Source: an uncultured Alphaproteobacteria bacterium
GTDB taxonomy: Bacteria > Pseudomonadota > Alphaproteobacteria > RF32 > CAG-239
DNA length: 11,033 bases
Assembly (NCBI GenBank): GCA_944391365.1
Contig: CALXTH010000012.1
Location: 1 to 11,033, forward strand
Direction of reading: 5' to 3'
Translations under genes and position numbers: made by a program
The notes under the pieces: model-generated
What the model saw: the letters and a program-made list of their open reading frames with translations, nothing else
Told to the model about the DNA's origin: nothing
Databases searched by the model: none
In this document: positions 6,310 through 11,033 of the stretch, piece by piece
Layout: each line of letters opens with the position of its first letter
How positions within the stretch are numbered: position 1 is the first letter of the stretch

Positions 6310-7395
6310 CTATTTCAGATAAGTTCTGAAAAAATGCTCGATTTTATCAAACGGAATTTTATCTTTTTGATCATACAAATCCACATGATTGGCATCTTTA
6401 ACAATCAGGAGTTCTTTATTGTCGCCTTTGAGCTTTTTGTATGCATCTTCGCTGAAATAACGGCTGTGAGCTTTTTCCCCGTGAATCATCAGAACGGCAT
6501 TTCTGATTTCCGGACTATATGTCAGAATAGGCATAGTCATAAAAGACAAGGCTGAGGTCATGTTCCAGTTTCCGTTGGAATTAATTGACCGGGCATGAAA
6601 ACCTCTCGGTGTCTTGTAATAATGATAATAATCCTGAACAAACTGGGGCTCCTCACCGGTCAATTTATCAGGAAGCCCGGGCGCTTTGGCAAAAGTCCCG
6701 TTTTTGAAATCTTCGGTTCGCTGAGCATTAAGTTTTTCCCTCAAAGCATAACGGTCGTTTTCAGTCATTGCATCAAAATAACCGTTGGCATTAACGCGGC
6801 TCATGTCATACATGGTTGACGTGACCGTAGCCTTAATACGGGGATCCATGGCCGCAGCATTCAATCCCATGCCGCCAAATCCGCAGATGCCGATAATACC
6901 GATTCTTTCCGGGTCAGCCTCAGGCAAAACACTCAGAAAATCAACTGCCGCACTGAAATCTTCCGTATTAATGTCCGGAGACGCAACAGAGCGGGGTTCT
7001 CCGCCGCTTTCTCCGGTATAAGACGGATCAAACGCCAATGCGATAAAACCGCGTTCAGCCATCGTCTGGGCATAAAGCCCCGAAGCCTGTTCCTTGACCG
7101 CACCGAAAGGACCACTCACCGCAATAGCCGGAAGCTTTGTATCAGGTTTGTCTTTCGGCATATATAAATCGCCGCTTAAAGAGATACCGTAACGGTTTTT
7201 GAAATTGACTTTCACGACGCTGACTTTGTCGCTTGGCGCAAAAACTTTATCCCAGCCTTGATGTTTTTCCTGATTCGCCTGATGAAGATTTTCAGTCATT
7301 TGTTCTGCTCCTGATGATGTTGAAAAAGAAATAAACAGCCCGACCAGTGCGGGAAAAAATAATTGATAAAAAGTTGTTTTTGATTTTTTGCGCAT
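6310..7395 (-). CDS. Exported alpha/beta hydrolase (dienelactone hydrolase-like)
   Basis: The 361-residue protein starts with a basic stretch and a hydrophobic segment (about 10-26) ending SSGA-EQ, a convincing signal peptide with cleavage after residue 30, so it should act in the periplasm or outside. The rest is an alpha/beta hydrolase of the DLH/YcjY-like kind: GRLYMP-type strand region near 76-80 (GDLYMP), FDPSYTGESGGEPRS (123-137), nucleophile elbow IGICGFGGMGLNAAA with Cys171 as likely nucleophile, IHGEKAHS (304-311) and the catalytic-type His337 in DANHVDLYD. The third triad member is not obvious, as the usual aspartate after HGE is replaced. Homologues recalled from gut bacteria keep the same GICG(W/F)GG and EKAHS, so this is probably the family norm. 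Substrate unknown. The ATG at 7395 is chosen over an upstream TTG because AAAGGA lies six bases before it. Confidence 0.88.
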   Translation of the reverse strand: MRKKSKTTFYQLFFPALVGLFISFSTSSGAEQMTENLHQANQEKHQGWDKVFAPSDKVSVVKVNFKNRYGISLSGDLYMPKDKPDTKLPAIAVSGPFGAVKEQASGLYAQTMAERGFIALAFDPSYTGESGGEPRSVASPDINTEDFSAAVDFLSVLPEADPERIGIIGICGFGGMGLNAAAMDPRIKATVTSTMYDMSRVNANGYFDAMTENDRYALREKLNAQRTEDFKNGTFAKAPGLPDKLTGEEPQFVQDYYHYYKTPRGFHARSINSNGNWNMTSALSFMTMPILTYSPEIRNAVLMIHGEKAHSRYFSEDAYKKLKGDNKELLIVKDANHVDLYDQKDKIPFDKIEHFFRTYLK

Positions 7396-7435
7396 GCGCT
7401 TTCCTTTCAAAGCAAACCTGTCACTGTCAGATAAT

Positions 7436-7464
7436 TTTATAAATCACCCTTTACAAAATAGCAA
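7436..7464 (-). promoter_or_regulatory. Probable sigma-70 promoter of the hydrolase gene
   Basis: On the minus strand TTGCTA (7459-7464) and TATAAA (7436-7441) are separated by 17 bases, and the -10 ends 40 bases before the hydrolase ATG. A CTGACAGTGACAG direct repeat lies between the -10 and the start codon (about 7418-7430) and could be a binding site. The divergent LysR remnant suggests the promoter was once regulated by that protein. Confidence 0.5.
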
Positions 7465-7485
7465 ATACTTATATTTTATAAAAAA

Positions 7486-7593
7486 ATATGCTTTATCGGC
7501 AGCGAAACCAGAAGCATGAGCCTGATTGCCGAAATCATCGGACAACTGCGGGATAAACACCCCGGTATTTGCTGGCGTCTTTACAGCGGCAAC
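7486..7593 (+). pseudogene. Remnant of a LysR-type transcriptional regulator (effector domain fragment)
   Basis: Thirty-six in-frame codons read IGSETRSMSLIAEIIG, then QLRDKHPGI and LYSGN. This matches the first strand and helix of the LysR effector-binding domain, where IGxGETxxMRLIA...LYSGN is typical. The DNA-binding N-terminus (about 90 residues) and everything after LYSGN are missing; after 7593 the frame runs into unrelated sequence and stops. The fragment points away from the hydrolase gene, as a divergently transcribed regulator would. Its right end lies 18 bases from the end of the DUF5662 gene, so it marks the junction between backbone and accessory DNA. The N-terminal loss needs a second deletion on the left side. 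Confidence 0.72.
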
Positions 7594-7611
7594 AGATGTT
7601 TCAGCTCAAGA

Positions 7612-8097
7612 TTACTGCCCATTAGTTTCAATCAAACTAAAACAGTCTATTCCTGTTTTAGCATATCGTAAAATTTTTTGATAATTTGCTTTATTAAAAT
7701 TGTAACCATTTGTAAGAATGGGCGATCTGCCTTGTTCTATTGCGCATGCTAACCAATCAGAAACCATTTCTAAAAGATCTAAATCCGTCATTTTGTTACA
7801 ATCATCATAATATTGTGGGTGATGAGAATTATGTTTATAATGATGTTCTATTGCTTTATTAACGAGAGCCTTTTCTTCTGTAGTTAAGACTCTGGCACGC
7901 TCTTTCTCATCCCCCAAAAGCATATACCCTAAAAACTCGTCATTACTAAATTTTGTTAAATCATGGGACTTTGCTCTTTCTAATAGACTATTTTCATCAA
8001 AATTAAGAGAATGGCCTATTTTAAGCATTATAGTTTTTACGAGTTCAATGTGTTTGTTTATACGTGCTTTATTTTCTTCTTCATAAAAAATTTTCAT
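7612..8097 (-). CDS. DUF5662 family protein (HD-like)
   Basis: This 161-residue protein has the pattern I associate with DUF5662: SHDLTKFSNDEF (44-55) with an HD pair at 45-46, the histidine cluster EHHYKHNSHHPQYY (84-97), then LDLLEMVSDWLA (106-117). The His and Asp positions suggest a metal-binding helical fold like HD hydrolases; no biochemical role is established that I know of, and members occur in phages and mobile DNA. AAGG lies eight bases before the ATG. A degenerate upstream frame ends in TGA overlapping this ATG (ATGA), so the gene was probably the last of a coupled operon. Base composition is much more A+T-rich than the murA operon, consistent with transfer. Confidence 0.8.
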   Translation of the reverse strand: MKIFYEEENKARINKHIELVKTIMLKIGHSLNFDENSLLERAKSHDLTKFSNDEFLGYMLLGDEKERARVLTTEEKALVNKAIEHHYKHNSHHPQYYDDCNKMTDLDLLEMVSDWLACAIEQGRSPILTNGYNFNKANYQKILRYAKTGIDCFSLIETNGQ

Positions 8098-8282
8098 TGT
8101 TTTAACCTTGAATTGTATTTAGTTAACAAAGCATAATTTTTGATAACATCATTTACATCTTTTTGGCAAGCTCATCAAAATCAATATATAAAAAATTATA
8201 TAAAGAAAAATACATTTTATGCAATTTTTATCTGAAACAATAAAAAAAAGTATCATCAGTTTATTATTTTATTTTTTTTCAT
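8094..8282 (-). pseudogene. Degenerate small gene upstream of DUF5662
   Basis: An ATG at 8282 with an excellent ribosome binding site (AGGAGG, five bases away) opens a frame MKKNKIIN that stops after eight codons. The same frame reopens at 8171 and reads DVNDVIKNYALLTKYNSRLK to a TGA at 8094-8096 that overlaps the DUF5662 start. One frame over, LYIDFDELAKK leads into this at an A5G run (minus strand, 8159-8164), where a -1 shift joins the two as ...ELAKKDVNDV. The simplest reading is an old gene of about 62 codons with several frameshifts. No family is recognised. Confidence 0.45.
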
Positions 8283-8293
8283 CAATCCTCCTG

Positions 8294-8386
8294 CTAGACT
8301 TGGTATTCCTGATTTAAAAGCCCGACAATTCTTTCAAAATTGCTCTTTTCCAAATTCTCAAAAAATCGGACTGAATAAACACTTGT
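8294..8386 (-). pseudogene. C-terminal fragment of an unknown protein
   Basis: Thirty open codons on the minus strand read SVYSVRFF, then ENLEKSNFERIVGLLNQEYQ and end in TAG. The residue mix looks like real protein rather than chance A+T-rich translation. The stop is followed 11 bases later by the start codon of the degenerate gene at 8282, whose AGGAGG lies in the gap, exactly the spacing of a working operon. No start codon exists; upstream it is cut by a stop and a minus-strand terminator. Family not recognised. Confidence 0.45.
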
Positions 8387-8388
8387 TT

Positions 8389-8416
8389 AAAAACAAAAAT
8401 CCGCCACTTGGGCGGA
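8389..8416 (-). terminator. Rho-independent terminator on the minus strand
   Basis: TCCGCC (8400-8405) and GGCGGA (8411-8416) pair around ACTTG. On the minus strand the stem is followed by TTTTTGTTTTT. No minus-strand gene now ends before it, so it probably belonged to a gene lost by rearrangement, or it shields the region from antisense transcription. Confidence 0.55.
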
Positions 8417-8527
8417 AATATCAAAAATGGTGCGCTTTTGCTGTGCAATTATCGGACTAATGAATATGAGGATTTTAAGGAATTAATAAGAAAAATTGAG
8501 TTGTTTGAAGAGAAAAAATATATTTGA
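8417..8527 (+). pseudogene. Orphan C-terminal gene fragment, copy 1 (NGALLLCNYRT family)
   Basis: The frame reads NIKNGALLLCNYRTNEYED, then FKELIRKIELFEEKKYI and stops at 8525-8527. It has no start codon of its own and follows a minus-strand terminator, so it is a truncated gene end. A second copy lies at 10822-10929. The two share 35 of 36 bases in the core, and the single difference (8446) is silent in this frame. Further on they agree in protein (Y, acidic pair, F, L, KIELF) while codons differ mostly at third positions. This shows the frame was under protein-level selection. The family is not recognised. Confidence 0.55.
8425..8460 (+). repeat. 36-bp near-identical repeat, copy 1
   Basis: Matches 10839-10874 at 35 of 36 positions in the same orientation, 2414 bases apart. 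It is the conserved core of the two NGALLLCNYRT fragments. Confidence 0.9.
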
Positions 8528-8552
8528 AAATCCAAATTTATTTTTGTAGTAT
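8524..8552 (+). promoter_or_regulatory. Probable promoter of the lipoprotein gene
   Basis: TTGAAA (8524-8529) and TAGTAT (8547-8552) are 17 bases apart; TATACT (8550-8555) is an alternative -10. The start codon follows about 20 bases later. The -35 overlaps the stop codon of the copy 1 fragment, so the lipoprotein gene appears to have its own promoter. Confidence 0.5.
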
Positions 8553-8572
8553 ACTTAAAAAGAGAGGTTACT

Positions 8573-9214
8573 ATGAAAAAATTTATATTAACTACAATTT
8601 TAATGTTATTTGGGTGTTCGCAAATATCTTCTATAAATGCTCCAACCAGTATAGATATTGTCAGAGAACACAATTCAGATTGTATGGAGATGCGTAGATT
8701 TAAAGTTTTCCAAGTTTTTGATGATAATTATGCTTTAGCGAATGCTTGTACAGCAGGATATGGTGAAAATTTTTGTATTGGTGCGGTCGTTTTATTAACC
8801 CCACAACGTAATATTGAATATTATGATGAAATGTATGTATCTGCTCCTGATAATAAGTGTGCCGTTCAAGATGGTGTTTATAAATATGAAACAAGAAATA
8901 AAACCCATAAAACCGTTCCTGTAATACGTTTTGATTATGAATTCAGTTCGTCATCAGAAGAGGAAGATTTAGAGCGCTTCCATGATGAAATGGAAGATGT
9001 TCGCTATGAATGTAAATTGTCCGTAATCAATAATAAAAAACAAAATACGAAAGCTAATATAACCAAATGTGATTGTATTGTAGATTTTGTTACAAGAGAA
9101 TTTTTGAGTCTAAAAGATAAAGAGCTAACAGAAATTGATGTAGAAAAATTTGGAAAAGAATTTTCTAAAAAACTAGAAAAGAAATGCGGAAAAATACCAG
9201 ATTTTATGAAATAA
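8573..9214 (+). CDS. Cysteine-rich putative lipoprotein of unknown function
   Basis: The 213-residue product begins MKKFILTTILMLFGCSQ, a signal peptide with a lipobox (LFGC) whose lipid-bearing cysteine is Cys15. Serine follows at +2, which does not signal inner-membrane retention, so the outer membrane is the likely site. Eight further cysteines (37, 59, 68, 96, 147, 166, 168, 205) suit up to four disulfides in the periplasm. A very acidic stretch SSSSEEEDLERFHDEMED (125-142) separates two parts, and the C-terminus is lysine-rich and helical. GAGAGG five bases before the ATG is a good ribosome binding site. The gene is isolated, A+T-rich and flanked by fragments. I recognise no family. Confidence 0.75.
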   Translation: MKKFILTTILMLFGCSQISSINAPTSIDIVREHNSDCMEMRRFKVFQVFDDNYALANACTAGYGENFCIGAVVLLTPQRNIEYYDEMYVSAPDNKCAVQDGVYKYETRNKTHKTVPVIRFDYEFSSSSEEEDLERFHDEMEDVRYECKLSVINNKKQNTKANITKCDCIVDFVTREFLSLKDKELTEIDVEKFGKEFSKKLEKKCGKIPDFMK

Positions 9215-9243
9215 TAAAAATAATATTTATCGGGAGAAAGTGA

Positions 9244-9508
9244 ATGCCTCAAAGCCACAGCCTTTAGGTTTCGAGAATATTTCAAAAGGCTTCAAAACAG
9301 AGATTTGATAAATACATGAAATCAGGCAAAAATGACGGCAAACAGCTTTGTTTTATGTTTTTTGAAAAACAAAGCGGCGGAAATTTCAATTCCGTATCGT
9401 CAAAGCAACTGAGAAAGCAAGTTAAATCAACAGGCTCAGGCTAATAATCGGGAATTTAAAAAGCTCTTGAATGATAAAGCTGATATGCTGTGGACTATAG
9501 CGGATTGA
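9244..9508 (+). pseudogene. Broken unknown gene downstream of the lipoprotein
   Basis: An ATG at 9244 with GGGAG upstream opens MPQSHSL and is stopped by TAG at 9265-9267. The same frame is then open to 9444, reading RFDKYMKSGKNDGKQLCFMF and EKQSGG. An overlapping frame (9413-9508) continues with LNQQAQANNREFKKLLNDKA and ADMLWTIAD. The residue mix of both pieces looks like genuine coding sequence, so one nonsense codon and one frameshift may have broken a single short gene, 29 bases after the lipoprotein. No family is recognised. A 10-bp inverted repeat (9345-9354/9366-9375) lies within it. Confidence 0.4.
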
Positions 9509-9688
9509 TTATGCATAATAAATTATGATATTCTTATCTCCGTAATGAAAGTTATAGGTATTGGTTAATTATGCGAATATATTGTTTCAAAGTTTGTTTG
9601 TATGGATATTTTTTTTCTGTTCACAAACAGTACCCGCTGGGATATTATATTTATTTAAGCAATAAGTGATAACTTTCCTTTTTAAATA
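9509..9688. other. Intergenic A+T-rich stretch without supported genes
   Basis: This gap between the broken gene and the end of the helix-turn-helix gene has only one short frame (9571-9669, 32 codons) with no ribosome binding site and a composition expected by chance. A small hairpin CTGTT-CACA-AACAG (9619-9632) is present, but the T run lies on the wrong side for either flanking gene. No terminator for the regulator gene was found. Confidence 0.5.
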
Positions 9689-10660
9689 CTATTTCTGACT
9701 ATCAAGATAAAAATCTGATTCATTCAGATAAAATTCATCATAAATTCCCATTTTTTTCATTATAAAAGGAAGAATTTGATGAATTGTTCTCATTCCGACC
9801 AAGAGTTCGTTCATGTAAATATCCGGATGTAACCGAGCCTCATTAAGACCCAGACTTTGAGCTTCTGCCGCTGCTCCGATTTCACTGCTCTCCCGATAAA
9901 TAAGATCTGTCAATTCTGCTCTCAATGGCACACCATGACGTATAGCCGTCAATTTAACAATATCCAGCCATTCTGCATATTCGGCCAACACAATTTTTCT
10001 CAACGATCTGAAAGAAGGAGCAAATTTTTCATCAGGAGTCTGTTTTGCGGCGGCCAACTCAATCAAACATGGTTCAATATTCACCGCCGGTGTCATGTCA
10101 AAATTCAGCACTTCATCATCCATCAGGTCACTGATATAGGCCTGATAAAACCCGCTTAAATTTGTCAATGTTTCAAAAATATCATAAATCAACGCCGCAA
10201 TCGGATTATTTATAGCAATCTCAAAAGGTACCGTTTGATCATTATCATAATGCATATAATCATAATCAATATCCAAATCTTCAGGAAATACTTGCGGAAT
10301 AATCACGCCCATATCATTCAAAACCTGCATTGTATTTGCGCATAAAAGTTTTGGTGTGTCTGTCAGTTGGTAAGGTTCATATCCTGTTTCGTCATTTTCA
10401 ACAGCCTGTTCCGCCAAAAACACAATAAGCTTTTCCCATTTTTTTGCCTGTTCCTCAGAACCGGTCAACAATATAAAGTCCGGATAATCTATCTGAGAAA
10501 GATTCAACATTGCCCTTAACTTATTCTCCATCTCAGAAGACATATATTCACCTTTCTTCCATTTTGTAATTTGTGTAGAAGACACGCCTAGCTTCTGAGC
10601 CAATCCTTTCTGATTACAAGACAAAGTCTTCAAAGCCAGTTCAATTAATGCATTATCCAT
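9689..10660 (-). CDS. Helix-turn-helix (XRE-like) protein with a long unknown C-terminal domain
   Basis: The 323-residue product has an N-terminal helix-turn-helix (about 12-40: NQKGLAQKLGVSSTQITKWK, then KGEYMS) of the Cro/XRE type. It is followed by a large acidic domain with no motif I can name; IDYDYMHYDND (130-140) is notably acidic and aromatic. Cysteines are few and there is no membrane segment, so it is a cytoplasmic DNA-binding protein. From memory, proteins with the same HTH plus TGSEE...KW pattern occur in other proteobacteria without known function. GGAGG five bases before the ATG is an excellent ribosome binding site. The promoter lies inside inverted repeats, pointing to autoregulation. 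It is less A+T-rich than its neighbours and intact, unlike most of this block. Confidence 0.75.
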   Translation of the reverse strand: MDNALIELALKTLSCNQKGLAQKLGVSSTQITKWKKGEYMSSEMENKLRAMLNLSQIDYPDFILLTGSEEQAKKWEKLIVFLAEQAVENDETGYEPYQLTDTPKLLCANTMQVLNDMGVIIPQVFPEDLDIDYDYMHYDNDQTVPFEIAINNPIAALIYDIFETLTNLSGFYQAYISDLMDDEVLNFDMTPAVNIEPCLIELAAAKQTPDEKFAPSFRSLRKIVLAEYAEWLDIVKLTAIRHGVPLRAELTDLIYRESSEIGAAAEAQSLGLNEARLHPDIYMNELLVGMRTIHQILPFIMKKMGIYDEFYLNESDFYLDSQK

Positions 10661-10691
10661 TTTAGCCTCCGTTAATTATCTAGATAACAAA

Positions 10692-10736
10692 AGTATAATC
10701 TTGATTTAGTAAAAATCAAGATTTTTTTACTAAATC
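10692..10736 (-). promoter_or_regulatory. Promoter of the HTH gene embedded in inverted repeats (candidate autoregulatory operator)
   Basis: On the minus strand TTGATT (10714-10719) and TATACT (10692-10697) are 16 bases apart, ending 31 bases before the HTH start codon. Two inverted repeats overlap this promoter. One is GATTTAGTAAAAA (10703-10715) with TTTTTACTAAATC (10724-10736), 13-bp perfect arms eight bases apart. The other is CTTGATTT (10700-10707) with AAATCAAG (10713-10720). They cover the -35 box and the spacer, where bound repressor would block RNA polymerase. The HTH protein just downstream is the obvious candidate binder. Confidence 0.7.
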
Positions 10737-10783
10737 TAATTAATGAAATCTCTTTAACAGTATGTAAAAGAGGAGACTACTTC

Positions 10784-10837
10784 ATGAATACAGTATGGAT
10801 AGCCATTCGACAGATTGCTAAAAACGCCAGAAATTGA
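10784..10837 (+). pseudogene. Gene start truncated to 17 codons
   Basis: An ATG with AGAGGAG eight bases upstream opens MNTVWIAIRQIAKNARN and stops at 10835-10837. It is divergent from the HTH gene and shares its operator region. Copy 2 of the NGALLLCNYRT fragment begins before it ends, in another frame. It may be the true 5' end of that gene after an internal deletion, or a leader peptide. Confidence 0.35.
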
Positions 10838-10929
10838 TAAATGGTGCGCTTTTGCTGTGTAATTATCGGACTAAAAACTATGATGAGTTTCAACAACTTT
10901 GTTATAAAATTGAACTTTTCAATAGTTAA
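10822..10929 (+). pseudogene. Orphan C-terminal gene fragment, copy 2 (NGALLLCNYRT family)
   Basis: The frame is open from 10822 and reads KLINGALLLCNYRTKNYDEF, then QQLCYKIELFNS to TAA at 10927-10929. It has no start codon in frame. Comparison with copy 1 (8417-8527) shows identical peptide in the core and conservative changes after it, with silent codon differences at KIELF. Both copies are therefore ends of the same gene family. The upstream 17-codon start at 10784 could be the other end of this copy. Confidence 0.55.
10839..10874 (+). repeat. 36-bp near-identical repeat, copy 2
   Basis: Matches 8425-8460 with one difference (T at 10860 for C at 8446), which keeps cysteine in the NGALLLCNYRT frame but makes a stop in the neighbouring frame. 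Confidence 0.9.
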
Positions 10930-11013
10930 ATTTCCAATACTTAACTTTAAAACTTGATTGCTTTTTAGTTTTTTTATGTTTAAAATTAAGAAAACAGAAG
11001 AAAGAGAAATATA

Positions 11014-11033
11014 ATGGTTTTAGAAAATAAGTT
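11014..11033 (+). CDS. Possible start of a gene running off the right end
   Basis: ATG followed by GTTTTAGAAAATAAG (MVLENK or similar) begins after a purine-rich AGAAAGAGAAATATA, a modest ribosome binding site. Only six codons are in the window, so nothing can be said of the product. Confidence 0.3.

Noticed and set aside
8149..8256. Hydrophobic 35-codon frame (MILFFIV...KRCK) resembling a type I toxin
   Set aside because: No ribosome binding site, no antisense RNA promoter seen, and A+T-rich DNA gives hydrophobic frames by chance; it also overlaps the degenerate gene.
8419..8460. Alternative reading KWCAFAVQLSD of the repeat
   Set aside because: The one base difference between copies makes a stop in copy 2 in this frame but is silent in the NGALLLCNYRT frame, which also extends further with conserved residues.
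9345..9375. 10-bp inverted repeat GCTTTGTTTT/AAAACAAAGC as a terminator
   Set aside because: It is not GC-rich and is followed by GGCGG on the plus strand and TGTTTG on the minus strand, not a T tract.
9571..9669. 32-codon plus-strand frame
   Set aside because: No ribosome binding site, aromatic-rich composition typical of A+T-rich noncoding DNA, and no relation to neighbours.
10949..10975. AAAACT...AGTTTT hairpin followed by Ts as a terminator after copy 2
   Set aside because: Six A/T-rich pairs with a 12-base loop are too weak to call with confidence.
1..11033. tRNA, rRNA, CRISPR array, transposase or integrase
   Set aside because: None of the characteristic sequences were seen; the mobile character of the right part rests only on composition, fragments and repeats.

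Overview
The window looks like chromosomal DNA of an alphaproteobacterium, probably a host-associated lineage of moderate GC content. The basis is a MurA operon that opens with a tiny basic protein, a SufE and MIP18/SufT pair, and SucCD and ComF on one strand. Placement below class level would be a guess. Positions 1 to about 7590 are compact, of moderate GC and look vertically inherited. From about 7590 to the right end the DNA is clearly richer in A+T, gene-poor and full of gene fragments, which is typical of accessory DNA.

Left part: one long minus-strand operon, read from right to left. It starts with a 54-residue basic protein (5995-6159), then murA, a MIP18/SufT-like Fe-S maturation protein, a class I glutamine amidotransferase-like peptidase (C26), sufE, sucC-like, sucD-like and comF. 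It ends in a strong terminator at 1-31. Gaps are 0 to 19 bases, with a directly abutting TAA-ATG between sucC and sucD. A 17-bp perfect palindrome (6184-6200) sits between the operon's first start codon and the terminator of the upstream gene. The most notable observation is that the SucCD-like pair is full length but has lost core catalytic residues. In SucD the phospho-histidine is Tyr248, its supporting glutamate is Gln209 and the phosphate loop is altered. In SucC the glycine-rich nucleotide loop is replaced. CoA-binding and metal-binding motifs remain. This looks like a maintained, non-canonical succinyl-CoA-synthetase-like complex.

Middle: a secreted alpha/beta hydrolase (6310-7395, minus) has its own terminator and a probable promoter. 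Directly upstream, on the other strand, is a 36-codon remnant of a LysR-type regulator (7486-7593). A hydrolase with a divergent LysR gene would be an ordinary layout; here the regulator has been destroyed and its break coincides with the start of the accessory block.

Right part (7612-11033): a DUF5662 (HD-like) gene whose upstream operon partners are degenerate, a cysteine-rich lipoprotein of unknown function, a full-length helix-turn-helix regulator with a promoter embedded in inverted repeats, and several fragments. Two fragments, at 8417-8527 and 10822-10929, encode the same C-terminal peptide family (NGALLLCNYRT...KIELF). They differ mostly at silent positions after a 36-bp near-identical core, so they are two diverged copies of one gene family that I do not recognise. 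No tRNA, rRNA, CRISPR array or intact transposase is visible.
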